Part shown: positions 1 through 10,726 of the stretch, one piece after another | Layout of the letters: every line of letters begins with the position of its first letter | How positions within the stretch are numbered: position 1 is the stretch's first letter | Source: Elmis aenea | Taxonomy: Eukaryota > Arthropoda > Insecta > Coleoptera > Elmidae | Direction: 5' to 3' | Assembly (NCBI GenBank): GCA_947652605.1 | Contig: OX393581.1 | Coordinates: forward strand, 50,491,924-50,555,923 | DNA: 64,000 nucleotides | Made by a program: the position numbers and the translations under genes | Notes under the pieces: model-generated | Seen by the model: the letters and a program-made list of their open reading frames with translations, nothing else | Told to the model about the DNA's origin: nothing | Database searches by the model: none

Positions 1-1109
1 ATAAAGCTTCATTAATATTTTTTTTGAAGTGAAAAATATTTTTTGGTGCAATTAATTTTTTACCGTAGGAACAAAACCTAATTCGGAAACTAAACAATTT
101 ATAAATCCCCTTCGAAAATTCTTCATCAAAAGTATCAGAAGTTACTCGATAGTAGGTATACTTAAGACATGAACAATGATCAACGTGCTACAAAAATCCA
201 ACTCAGTTTAAGTGACGTTGTGTCAGTTGAATAATTTAGCTCCAAGTTTAATTATGCTGCGATTATCAGTCATAGTAACTTCTGTCACATGGAATAATTC
301 CTGAAACTGTCACGATTCCGCGTTTGAACAGCTGCTCCCATAACTATGCTCCGCTTTTACCGAGTCCATTAATCATAGGACATTAACACTTTGATTTTTC
401 TTCAAACTTTAATAGAGAGAGATTTTAAAAAGCTTCACTATAGCGGCAAGAATTTTTTATGAAAAATTAATATCAGCCAAAGATTTTCACTTCGTAAGGT
501 ATGCTACAGTAATGCCATCGATTAAATGTAGTATTGTTTTGCAAAATGTTTGATGGTGCAGGTAGACTGTTGAAAATTACTTAATTAATATTGTTTTTTG
601 CGATATACTTTATTATTATTTTTATTCTGTACATTTAATGGTTAAATGTAAGTTGCAAACTCTGAATAATTAATAGTTATTGGAGGCAAGTTCACGCGGT
701 ATCTCACAGAGATGCTCTAGCGGAATTTAATGCTTTGCCTCTGTCACATAATGTTGTGATGGAATTAGTAAATTCATGTAGAGAGACTTCCGAGGTTAGC
801 ATTAATTTGTCGTATTTATAATGCAGCAGTTTTCCCGAGTGATTAGTACGTGTTGAGGAAAGCGTTTTATACGATGTAAATTTTCAGCGATTCAGAATAG
901 CAAACACGGGACTATTATAAGTTTATCGTAGGCAACTTTATTTAATAGCTCAACTGATTACCTCTCATTTTTTAATACTTTTTTATAGGCTCATAATCAG
1001 ATTTTTTCATTTTTCTTTAATGAAAAATGCTTTTAAGTGCAAAATGAGTTATCACGGGAAAAAATAATTTAATGTCTTTCAAATTATGCGTAACATTATG
1101 GGGTGTTAT
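1..1109. other. AT-rich sequence, no gene recognised
   Basis: No coding exon, RNA gene or recognisable transposon was found here. The stretch ends at the left TTAA of the piggyBac element. Confidence 0.5.
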
Positions 1110-1113
1110 TTAA

Positions 1114-2351
1114 CCCAGTATCAGCCATTGTCCTATATTTGGGACGCTTGATTTTTTCTCAATGTTTCAAAACAATTTCTAATGTCGCGACTTTTATTAG
1201 TCAAAATGTGTTTAATATATTATATTTGACCTATATTTATTAAAAACTTTAGGGTTTTAAAGCTATGTGGTTGGCTACACCTGTTTCAAAAGTTGGTAAT
1301 TTTTACTTTAGTAGTTAGCTGTATAAAAATAAATAGTATTTTAATTTGGCGGTTTTTTCACAATTTCTGTGTGATCTCGTAAAACATTGTTGTTCCAATT
1401 GATATTAGTGAAAATAGAATAAAAAAATCACAGGTGTATTTTTTTGTCGTTTATTTTTTGTGTCTCATAAAAAGGACAATGGCTTAATATGCTATACATA
1501 GTTGATATTTGAGGCCTTCGAAAGAGATGGAAAAAAAGACAACTGGTGAATATTTTGACTACCAATTTGATACATCCAATGAAATTTAATTGTAAAATGG
1601 AATGACAATAAACCAGTGAGCGTCGCAACTAATTATAGTTCAATCGAACCTCTTTCATCAACGAAAAGATTCTCCGCCAGAGAAAAAAAAAATGTTCAAA
1701 TTGGTGTTCCACAACTAATAAGCGAGTATACTCGACAGGCAAATATCGTTTTACAGAATAAGGAGAAGATCAAAAAATGGTAGTGGTCATTATTTACACA
1801 AATGTCAGATATAGCTGTGGTAAATACTTGGAGACTCTTATCACCTCGTCTACCCAGAGTAAAACGTTTTCCTATTGGCCGTTAGAAGAAAACTTACTCT
1901 AGCTTAATTATCAAAAGGTTCAACATCTCGTGAAAGGACAGGTTCAAAACAATAAAAAATACCAGAAAAAAAGATCAGCTTGAGTGTAAGATTTTATCCT
2001 GGCAACCATCTAATAATACCTATAAAAACCCAAACGCGATGTGCAGCCTGCGGGAAAAAACAACAAGGATTTGCAGTAGAAGTGATGTACCTTTACATGA
2101 CAATTGTTTTGCCCCATTTCATACCAAATAATGAATAACATTTTGTGTATATTACTTTATTACTTAACTTGTTTATGATGTATTTAAAAAAAATTATATC
2201 ACAAATCGCGCCATTGTTCCAAAAATGGGACAACCAATAAATTAACAAATGAAAACAAACAACTTTTTTTAAAGTTATGTGTTTTTCTATCATAAATTAA
2301 CCAATTTGTACTAAAAATTGTACTCAAAATAGAACTGTGGAGCCTAATGGG
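1114..2351 (+). mobile_element. piggyBac-like element with TTAA duplications
   Basis: The element begins TTAA-CCCA (TTAA at 1110-1113) and ends GGG-TTAA (TTAA at 2352-2355), which is the hallmark of piggyBac integration. Both ends start CCCA when read inward. A subterminal inverted pair lies at about 1128-1145 and 2208-2226: TTGTCC..TTTGGGAC on the left matches the reverse of the right copy at about 15 of 18 positions. The 1238-bp interior holds the C-terminal part of a piggyBac transposase in broken frames. Full piggyBac elements are about 2.4 kb, so this is an internally shortened, dead copy. The TTAA sites and CCC ends are seen directly; the family call rests on those plus the transposase remnant. 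Confidence 0.85.
1510..2131 (+). pseudogene. piggyBac transposase C-terminal remnant
   Basis: Reading across several frameshifts on the + strand gives a chain of piggyBac-like blocks. Around 1597-1680 it reads WNDNKPVSVATNYSSIEP, matching the family block just after the last catalytic region. Around 1700-1780 it reads VQIGVPQLISEYTRQ. Near 2037-2131 comes a Cys-rich tail (RCAACGKK, then TRICSRSDVPLHDNCF and a stop). That tail is the zinc-binding C-terminal domain of piggyBac transposases. A one-base loss in an A run near 2055 breaks the frame inside the Cys cluster, and further stops occur upstream. The catalytic aspartates of the N-terminal half are missing. No single frame is open long enough to look like a gene, so the match is only visible by reading three frames together. 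Confidence 0.8.
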
Positions 2352-2355
2352 TTAA

Positions 2356-3113
2356 GAAGCGAGCATTTTTTTGAAAAACTAGTGATAAAATTTCGTCGTC
2401 AGTTTATAATCTTTGTTCTTACCTTAATTAATATCAAACATTTCTTAATAAAGCCTTCAATGGTATTTTTTGCTCAAAAGTGGACCTACCTGTAAAATAA
2501 AAAAATATTGATAATAACAATAATGTAGAAGTATTATTCATTTTATTAACGATTAATTAATTTGGCTAAAGGACGGGCATTAACTTGGGGAGGGGGGCAA
2601 TTAAAAAACTATGAAAAAGACTTCACTGCCCTCTCCCAGCTATTTGAATTAATGTGATAAATAATCGTGAATTAATCATTTTTTAATTTTTTTGAATAAA
2701 AACTGTTAATACTGTTTGAACTATTATTTAGTTAATGTAACAATATTAAATATTTTTTGCGTCATGTCACACTACAAAGTTTTTAGGAAATTTTTGTCAG
2801 TTTTAATAAATTTTAAGACAAAATTGTAAAAAAGCCAACCCATATACTTACTTAAAAAAAGAAGTGTCTAATTACGTCAAAGCTAACATTACTTTTTTAA
2901 AAATGCATTTTGGTCATTTACTCCAAAGTCTGACCTGTGTTTAAACAAATGAATGTCGCTATTTTATAGTTTGTTAAAACGTTTACAACTTTTTCTGAAA
3001 GTAACTTTTTTCTATGAACAACTAACTACAAAGAAGAAATTTGAGATCAAAAAAGGTTGATATTTTCAGTTTTTTCGTGTTATTTAGTCTCAGTTTTTTT
3101 TTTTTCAAAAATG
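2356..3113. other. AT-rich sequence, nothing recognised
   Basis: Low-complexity A/T tracts with no open frame of coding character on either strand. It separates the piggyBac element from the short LINE insertion. Confidence 0.5.
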
Positions 3114-3123
3114 TAGTAGCTGT

Positions 3124-3168
3124 ATAGTCCTACACCTAACAGTAGAAGGACTCATGACTAAATAATAA
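3124..3168 (+). mobile_element. 45-bp LINE 3'-end insertion with 10-bp target duplication
   Basis: The 45 bases are flanked by identical 10-base duplications TAGTAGCTGT (3114-3123 and 3169-3178). The insert consists of the terminal hairpin AGTCCTAC-loop-GTAGAAGGACT, then CATGACTAAATAA and a short tail. The same terminus ends the LINE copies at 4.7, 29.9, 47.5 and 62.0 kb. It is therefore an extremely 5'-truncated target-primed insertion. Duplication and hairpin are read directly from the sequence. Confidence 0.85.
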
Positions 3169-3353
3169 TAGTAGCTGTCTAAAATAGGATCGCATCCTTT
3201 AATTTAATCAAATTTGTATCCCTTACTCTTTATGAGGCCCGTTTTCTGTCCACCTATTTGGTAAACCCACTATTTACAAAACCATATGGAAATTTTTACA
3301 TTTACATTTAAAAACCTTAAAATACTTGCCTTATGGTGCTAATTCCGCCGTTT

Positions 3354-3425
3354 TTATCCTGAGGTTTGATCATGGACCTCGTGCGAGCCCACCGCATTGT
3401 CAACTTGGTCGTGATCGTCCGGCAT
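3354..3425 (-). other. possible coding exon or small ORF
   Basis: A GC-richer island in very AT-rich surroundings. On the - strand, ATG at 3425 opens a 23-codon frame beginning MPDDHDQVDNAVGSHE and ending at 3354. A pyrimidine-rich run ending TTTAAG lies just upstream of the ATG and could be a 3' splice site. A second frame through the same bases stays open further, past AAGGCAAGT near 3330, which resembles a GC-type donor. I cannot choose between an initial exon, an internal exon and chance. No protein family is recognised. Confidence 0.25.
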
Positions 3426-4257
3426 TCTTAAATAAATAAAAACGTCAGCCTTTATTGATCGCAACAATACGGTAAGCCTCTTCGACCAAACATAAAGATG
3501 AGCCTACGTCCATCCATCTTTGAGAATCAATCAATGGCACTCGGTTAATACTATAACAAAAAGAATTGTTGTATGAAGAAACAAATATTTTAGTTTAAAA
3601 TTAAACGGTACTAAAAGGTACTAATGTCGCAAATTTACAATAATTTGGCGAGGAATAGGCTCAAGTAATATGAAGTTTAATTAAAAACAACTTATCTTTT
3701 TTTATGAAGAACTTTTGTAAAAATGCTAAACGAGTCTTAAGAGTTAGCAGTTTTTTTTACATAAAACTTCTGACAAAAAAACAAGAGTCCTGAAATTGTC
3801 ACAGCATATTTATAAGAGATAGTCTATGAATAAAATAATTGATCTTAAATTTAACTAATTTATTGTACTTAAAAGAATTAGGTACTCAAATAATACCTAA
3901 GTTTTGTTTTTAATGTATTCTTTAATTATGTTAGTTATATGTTTTAGGTTAATTTTACTTTAAGTTGTGTTAATTTAAAGTACAAATTAGAAAGAATAAT
4001 ACGAACAGCGTATTAAAAAAAAATGTAACAAAAGGTAACAAAAATTAATTAGATTTTCTCTTACACCTGTATGGAATGTAAAAAAATAATTATATTGAAA
4101 GTAATAAATAAAAAAGTTGTTTAGCTAATTTTGGTTTTAGTTTTTATAAGTTGTGATTTTCATTTTAAATTATTTCTAGTATAATGGAAGTTTTAATAAA
4201 AATTTAGACCGAGTTCTTTTGAAGTTAGATGATTTAATGATTTTATAATTATGTTTA
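3426..4257. other. AT-rich sequence, nothing recognised
   Basis: No convincing coding or repeat structure apart from the possible exon at its left edge. Confidence 0.45.
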
Positions 4258-4711
4258 AAAAGGTAGTAACTCCAGCACTTATAGACGGAAGTGAAACGCG
4301 GACACTCACAAACAAAAATAGTAGCCGAGTGAATGCAGCAGAAATGAGACTCCCAAGGAAAATCCAAGGAAAAACCAAAAAAATATAAAATTAGAAATGA
4401 AACATATAGAGAGCAATTAAAGATAAAATCAGTTGAAACAAAAATACAAGAAAGACAGCTAGGATGGTTGGGTCACATAGAATGAAAGAAGAAAGTTTAA
4501 CCAGAAAAGCCTCTGAAACAAGATCACGGGAAAAAAACAAGAGGCAAGCCGAGAAAAACCTTGCAAGACGAAGTTAAAAATACAGGACAGGAACATCAAT
4601 TGGAAAAACATAAAAAATCTAGCACAAGACAAAAAAACATAAAAAAAGTCAGGACAACACAACTTAACAGTCCTACACCAAACAGTAGAAGGACTCATGA
4701 ATAAATAAAAG
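4258..4711 (+). pseudogene. 5'-truncated LINE fragment, hairpin-tailed family
   Basis: The left part reads VVTPALIDGSETRTLTNKNS and then SSRVNAAEMR, matching the C-terminal part of the intact reverse-transcriptase frame at 30006-31529 (VVTPTLLYGSESWTL, RINAAEMRFLR). Frameshifts follow, but QLGWLGH- and GRPRKTW-like segments can still be traced. The copy ends with the family terminus AGTCCTAC-loop-GTAGAAGGACT-CATGAATAAATAA (about 4669-4706). Similar sequences TAATTATGTTTA (about 4246) and TAATTAATATGTTTA (about 4712) may be a decayed target duplication. Confidence 0.8.
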
Positions 4712-4726
4712 TAATTAATATGTTTA

Positions 4727-5405
4727 GAGTTTAGTAAACTTCAAATGAACTCTAAATTACTATACATTTTCATTGTATAATTAGCAAAACGGTTATTATA
4801 AAATAATGAAACAGATAAAAATGTAACTTATCGGCCGGAAATAGTAGGAAATAGTTTTAAAATAAAATATCTCAAGAACAATTGCATGTCAGTACAATCC
4901 AATAACAAATTAAAAAGAACTGGCGACCTTCTAAACATTTTGTATAATACGCAAAATTCGTATCTTTTAAAACAAATTTTAACTGACTGGGCTCTTTTGA
5001 ATGTAGCATTTACAACAAAATAAATAAAAATTAGGGCCAACTTAGCACCCACTAAAACAAACATACTTACTTATAAAATTATAACACTCATCGGTAATAT
5101 TATTCACAATCACTTTACAAAACGCGTGCACGTGGAAAGAAAGCCAAATTTATCGATTGTTATCAAAGGAATGTAGTTGTGACTTCACAGAAAGCTTGGG
5201 GGGGAAACTCATGTTAAGCTAGTTGCGCTCAAAAGCTGAGCTGAGCGAGTTTATTGCAAAGTCATAGGTCAGTCATCCAGGAGCGTACTCGAAAATTTTC
5301 AAAAAATATCGTTATGCGTTGCGCTTTTTTGCACAAAAATTAACAATAATTGTATGCACAAATTTAACGTGATTTATTGTACGTAAAAGAAAATGACTGA
5401 TACGA
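4727..5405. other. AT-rich sequence, no gene recognised
   Basis: Nothing convincing was seen on either strand. The moderately GC-rich part near 5110-5290 has no extended open frame. Confidence 0.45.
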
Positions 5406-5990
5406 CAGGAGTGGCGAACCTTTTTATGTTAGTGTCAATTTTTTAAAATTTTCACATTTTGAAATGCTGGCGTGCCAGGTAACAGGAGATGAAGAGTAGT
5501 AATATTTGTATTAAATGAATATTTTTCATTGTCTACGAAATTTGTAAATAAACAACAACTAAAGATACATAGCTAAATTTTAAAAAAATTATTAAATATT
5601 GTATCAATAAAAAGACACAATTAGACATAAATTATAATTGTGTTTACTTTTTAAACAATATTAATTAAGTAGGTACTAGGTACCTACAATAAGAATTAAA
5701 ATATGAGTTTTTAATGCAATTTTTGTTGTTGAATGCTTTTTGTTAAGTTTTTTTATATAAGGTTGGTATTTCGTTACTTTTAATAAAATGCTTCCTGAAC
5801 TAGATTCATCCGTTAATGTATTTCTGAATTTATTTTTTATTAAATCCATTTGTGACTCACATCCATATGTGGAAAAAAAATATAGTTAAAATAGCCGACG
5901 CTAATTTCTTTAAAGATTTGAACTCTTCTGGAATCGTTTGCCAGACATTAATAATTTTGCTTTCAGCATTATTATTATTTATTTTTTCCT
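5406..5990 (-). pseudogene. hAT transposon end with transposase C-terminus
   Basis: CAGGAGTGGCGAACC at 5406 matches the CAGGGGTGGCGAAC-type terminus of hAT elements, and a close relative occurs at 11439. Reading the - strand from about 5960 down to 5690 gives a hAT C-terminal pattern: PEEFKSLKKLASAILTIF, then STYGCES, then MDLIKNKFRNTLTDESS. This is the YxCExxFSxMNxIKxxxRxxLTDExL block of hAT dimerisation domains in ZBED/GTF2IRD2-like transposases. The rest of the transposase is absent. No matching right terminus was found, so the copy is truncated. Motifs are seen directly; the subfamily is inference. Confidence 0.75.
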
Positions 5991-5999
5991 CCAAACGTT

Positions 6000-6724
6000 C
6001 CCTTTCAGTAATCTCTAAATTTTTCCTTAAGTCTAAGATTGACTGGACGAAACTACAATTGTATACAAACCTACACTTGTTGAATACACATCGATTTTAA
6101 TAGATTTAAGTGAACTTGGTCAAACGGTATCGAATCGAACGACTAGATGGAATTGAATTTGGGACTTTTACATGAAAATCAGTTCCTTACACATAAAATC
6201 AAACCGAATCCTGGAATTGTACACATCCAATCGGAGTTTACATTCTTTGGCGATTGAAGGGTTCCTCAGACCCTATGCTAGTTTTTGTTTGACCGCCCTT
6301 CGAGTTTCTAAATTGGTTGAAGTGTTTAATGCTTGAGCAGTCAAGCATTTTCCTAGAAAATCTTTTTGTTTTAGGTACTACGTCTATTTAAAGTTGAAAG
6401 TAAATATTAAGTTTGTTGTTAAATTATTTCTTTACACGCGTATGTTTTGAGAATTTTTGAATGATAAATATTTGTTTTGAATTTCTTAAGCCGGCAATAT
6501 TATGACAATGCCGAAAATAGTTTTTGCTGCGACAATTAAAGAAAAAAAAAGATTATTCGTAATTGTTTCTTCCTTTTAAACATTTTATTTCGATAACTAA
6601 GAAAAACTCTAACATTGTCTGCATATTTTTTTTACTGTGGTCTTGATCTTAATCTCATCCTATTGTACCTTTTGCTGACGAGGCATTTTCTTGTTTCTTG
6701 ATTAAATTTTTCCATCATTGGCTA
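6000..6724. other. no gene recognised
   Basis: AT-rich sequence, possibly including the lost body of the adjacent hAT copy. No open frame of coding character was found. Confidence 0.4.
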
Positions 6725-7056
6725 ATTGTAACACATCTCTCCAGCTGACTCCTTTTTCTTCTGGTCTGTCTCACTTCTTTTTCCCATTTTATTTTTGGTC
6801 TTCCAATAGTGTATTCTTGGTCTTTCTCTCCTTTTTTTCCCTCAAACTTCGTTTTTCATTCCATTTTTGCGTACCTCTTTTCTGGCATGCGTAGTAGATG
6901 TCCCAGCCATCTTAATTGCTTTGTCTCCATCTTCTTTTTTATGTCTTTTACACCCAGGCGTTTTCTTCTCAAAAATCTCATCCCTGCGTTTATATCCTTA
7001 ATTTTTGCTTTCTGGTTGAATCTTGCAAGTACTGTGTATTGTTCATACTCAAACAA
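6725..7056 (-). pseudogene. LINE reverse-transcriptase C-terminal fragment
   Basis: The - strand carries FEYEQYTVLARFNQKAKI, then AGMRFLRRK, QLRWLGHLLRMPE and IGRPKIKWEKEVR. The sequence order (xMRFLRR, LxWLGHxxRM, GRPxxxW) is the C-terminal tail of insect endonuclease/reverse-transcriptase LINEs. Only about 110 codons remain. The catalytic FADD region is not present and there is no recognisable 3' terminus, so this is a small, old fragment. It is a different subfamily from the hairpin-tailed LINE. Confidence 0.75.
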
Positions 7057-7099
7057 AATAGTGTAGTAAGTTTCTGTTCTAGGGTATTAAATAAATGTA

Positions 7100-7970
7100 A
7101 ATTGTGAAGTTTATCAGAGCTTTTAAACGCGAATAATATTGCACTGTTCATTTAAATAAGCTTTTAATTCATAAAGTGTTCTTAGGGCCATAAATTAAAC
7201 GCTGAATATGAAATATACAATAGTATACTAATAACGAAAAGCCCAGAGATATTTATGATGGACGTGGTGGCACTGTACGTGCTGATGTTGAGCCAAAATT
7301 AACTGCTTTTGCCTGACATAAAAGGGAAGAAGCGTCGATCCATATATACACATTTAACATTGTGCGTTTGTCATGATATAAAATGCACGACGCGGTAAGG
7401 CAGAACCACAATGATCTGAAAGATTTAATACAGCACGATTTAAAAATACTTCGCCATAAATTCAGAATACAATTTGCTATTCATAATTTAACGAAATTTG
7501 ATTTATGTTCAGTATTCATACTCTTTTGTAATCGCGTATTCATTCAACAATGGTAAATATTTTGTTATTACTGAGTTTCTGAAACGACTTTTTATTTAAA
7601 TAATGCGAGAGCAGACGAAACAAAACGTTGTTTCCAATAAGGCCGGAAAAAGCAACAAACAAAAGGCAATACAATTTAAATTTCGTTTGATATTTTCCAG
7701 TACAAGCAAATGTTTATAGCGTGTATTCTGAATTTTTATAAGTGAGATAATGGTGGAAATCGCGAACTGCGAATCAAACTAAAAAACTTGGTTTTTAATA
7801 CGATTTAAAAAAAAATTGAAGCCCTCATCACGAGCAGTTAAAAACGTTACAGAACAACAAAAAAACAAACAAACAAGTGAAGTTAAATAAATGTTTGTAA
7901 GAATAAATTATTGATCTTCAAATGTTGAAAAAACGAAAAAAACAAGTTTTTTAATTAAAAAATTGTACAT
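7100..7970. other. no gene recognised
   Basis: Mixed AT-rich sequence; no exon, transposon terminus or RNA gene could be supported. Confidence 0.45.
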
Positions 7971-7978
7971 AATAAACT

Positions 7979-8056
7979 GGAGCAGTGGAGCAATCAAAAT
8001 TATTTGCTCCGGACTCCGCTCCAGCTCCGGGCAAAAACCCATTGCTCCACTGCTCC
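7979..8056. repeat. nested inverted repeat rich in GGAGC/GCTCC
   Basis: GGAGCAGTGGAGCAAT at 7979-7994 is a perfect 16-base inverted match to 8041-8056. The 46-base spacer contains an inner TTTGC/GCAAA pair and further GCTCC units. More GCTCC units continue to about 8105. The whole can fold as a long hairpin. GCTCC-rich palindromic segments occur inside some hAT-derived MITEs, but I see no terminal motif or target duplication here. Confidence 0.8.
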
Positions 8057-8109
8057 GTGCTCCATCTCCGTGCTCCGCTCCAAACCCCAGCTTTTTAAGT
8101 GCTCCCTAA

Positions 8110-9369
8110 AACCCGGAAATATTTTTGCAAAAATATTTTCATACTAGAACTACGCAAGAAAAAACTACACTAAATGTACGCTGTTTACACACGTTATGCT
8201 TTTAATGTACTTAATTTGTTTTATTCCTTTTGATGTTTATTGCTAGAACAAGGCCACGTTTGGTGTTAAAACGGTTCCCCCCCAAATGTGCACTTACTGT
8301 AAACACGCTATACAAAACATCAAATATATTTACTCAAGATTACGGCGGATTATATTAAAAATTATTGCCACCCAAGTTAAGCCACTTTATCTCCGCAGTG
8401 CATCAGCTTGACAAAGCAACCGGCGTGTTAATTTTAGAATGTCATCTTGTCGGCACATATCTTCATTCGCCATCGCTTTCAGCTTTTATTCCAGCACCTC
8501 TCGCGAAAATATTTTCATGAAGTGTGCGGGACGACAAGGATATCGTGCAAAATGAACGTTTTCTGTAGCAGATTTCTTGTTACAGTAAATTTTCCGGGAA
8601 CTGGCAGTTGACGTTTCGCTGACGACGGCCAATTGCTCGACAAAAGAACGTTTTCAATGATCAGAAGTAATAATAAATGCTTTATGGGGCTTTCTGTCAT
8701 ATTAGAACGCTTTATCTTCTGACAAGAATTATATTTGTCGGAGGTTTTATTTTGTTGGTAATATAACAACTTGCAGAAGGACGGGAGAACTGCTTTAAAA
8801 GCATGCGTCTACTAATTTTGGTGGAAATTATTTTATACAAATTTATAAACGTGACTTATACCTATAACATTTAACATACTTTTAAAAATTTCGTTTTTGC
8901 CAGTTATTTTTATAAATAGCAAATATCGAATCAGGAAAAATGCATGAAACGACAAAAATTATTAGAGAGCAATTGAATCGGTTTGTGGAAAAGGAAAGTA
9001 CCTCTAAAACGCACAATTTTTGGGTGACAACATTTTTTTGTTTGTAGCTTCTGGTTTCAGGTTTATATCAAAACACACAATTGAACATTTGTCATAGACA
9101 ATCTAGACTCAAGAGGATAACAAAATGCAATTTATTTTTATTTTTTTTCAATTATTTAATTGTGCAGATTTTTTTTCTGAACTGAAATTAATTCCTATTT
9201 CCAATCAATGACATTTTCATAATAAAACAAAAATCTAGTTTAACTAAAGGATAAATACAAATACATTGTATGTATAAGTAAGCAAACATATTACCAACAA
9301 ATGGTCACATTTTTATTACATACACGAAAATAAACGAATAAATGTGTAGTATATTATTTCATTTTACAT
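8110..9369. other. mostly unassigned; possible retroelement remnant
   Basis: On the - strand at 8515-8769 an open frame ends FILHDILVVPHTS, faintly like the LHDVLYVP segment of Ty1/copia polyproteins. The match is too short to call. The remainder is AT-rich without recognisable content. Confidence 0.25.
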
Positions 9370-9752
9370 TTAGTTTTCTTCTTCTTCATTAGCTCCTAGT
9401 TGTCTTTCCCATGATAGAATGTTATTATAAAATTTCTGATATTCATCTGGTTCTGGTATGCAATGAACAACTTTCTGTATATCATCAATTTTTTACCATT
9501 TATGGGCACTGATCTATCTGTTGAAAATTCGAAATCTTCGCAATTGTTGTTTAGTTTAAAAACGTCTTTCCCCAGTCCATCAACAAAAATAGAAGCTTCG
9601 ACGAAACCTCTATTGTCAGATATGTATTTCGAATGTGTATACGGACTTAATGTAAATGTTAAATATCTGGCTCCAACACATTTAGCATATTTTTTGAAAT
9701 ATATTGGCTACCACTTCTTAAAATTTAAAATCTCTTCATTTTTTACATCATG
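9370..9752 (-). pseudogene. unrecognised coding remnant, one stop and one frameshift
   Basis: On the - strand a clearly protein-like sequence runs for about 125 codons. One part reads KYAKCVGARYLTFTLSP and continues through GFVEASIFVDGLG to SVPINGKK. At an A run just after this the frame slips by one base. It then continues cleanly through DDIQKVVHCIPEPDEYQ to an acidic end (GANEEEEN) and a stop at 9370. A single in-frame TAG lies near the 5' end. The composition is that of a real, recently decayed gene rather than chance. I do not recognise the family; a mobile-element or viral origin is possible but unproven. No splice sites or terminal repeats were found around it. Confidence 0.5.
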
Positions 9753-10726
9753 AACCGTGAACTTTTTTTTTTTAATTTCCTTTCATGTTATCGTACTACT
9801 AAGGTACATAAACCCTTTAATTGTATTAAACCCTGTTAATACAATATTCGCAGCGTATTAGAGGATGCTACCTACTCTTGGACAAATGGTGCCACCTCGA
9901 ATGGAAGAGAGTACTGACTCCAGAAGTTATTTCTTTCTTTCACTCTATGAAAAATTTTCCACCTCGTTTTTCTAACCATCAAGTCATTCTATGCTTTATT
10001 AAGTCGGTCTTGCGTTCCTTCGGCCCAAGTACCGATAATTGACTGTCTTATTTAGTATCTCATTTTTGATTATATTATTTACGTATTTAATAACGTAAAC
10101 TTTCCATGACTAAACTAATGTTTTAGGAAATGGTTGATAAGAAACAGACTAAACGAACTTAAGTTAAAAGTATACTTTAATTTTAAATTTTCCACGATAG
10201 TTTGGAAGTCAGAACAATTATTGAAAATGCGGTTGACACAATATATTCTCCTAATGTTTTCCCCCTATACTTGCAGCTTTTATTTAGAATTTAAGTTTCG
10301 CTTGCATAAAGAACTGTTGGATGAATGCATACTAAATTATTATTTTCTTTTTACTGGCTACTTCGTTGACTTAAGCATCATTGTAAAATCTCCAGCATTT
10401 TACTTCTTTTTTTCAGTCTCTTATTTTTTTTTTCATCACTTTTATTTGTTAACGCCACTCCTAGGTGGAAAATGTGAACGGGTGATTGCATATAAATTTG
10501 GGTTAGTAAATAAATTTCAAACAGAACAACAATTTTAAGGTCTTTTTAGTCTCATTTTAATTAATTTAAGCTATATAAACCTTGGATTTAAACATCCGGC
10601 ACACTAATTTGCGCTTAATGTACCAAAATGATTTAAAACCTTACAATCTTGCGCCATAAACTGTAATACTGCTAAAGTAACTCGCACACAAGGGACAGAT
10701 TAAATTTGTGTCTTTATTTGTTTCAG
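9753..10726. other. intronic or 5' flanking sequence of the TSPN gene
   Basis: AT-rich. The + strand frame at 10134-10538 is long, but it is Phe/Tyr/Leu-rich T-tract translation without coding character. No signal-peptide exon compatible with phase 1 could be identified here. The sequence ends in the acceptor TTTGTTTCAG at 10717-10726. Confidence 0.4.

Noticed and set aside
3361..3430. tRNA-like GC-rich block
   Set aside because: No cloverleaf arms or A/B box pair could be traced.
8515..8769. Ty1/copia protease-integrase fragment on the - strand
   Set aside because: Only the short LHDILVVP segment resembles the family. Flanking LTRs, primer-binding site and catalytic motifs were not found.
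10134..10538. 134-codon + strand frame just upstream of the TSPN exon
   Set aside because: Phe/Tyr/Leu-rich composition from T tracts, no splice donor in the right phase, and no family.
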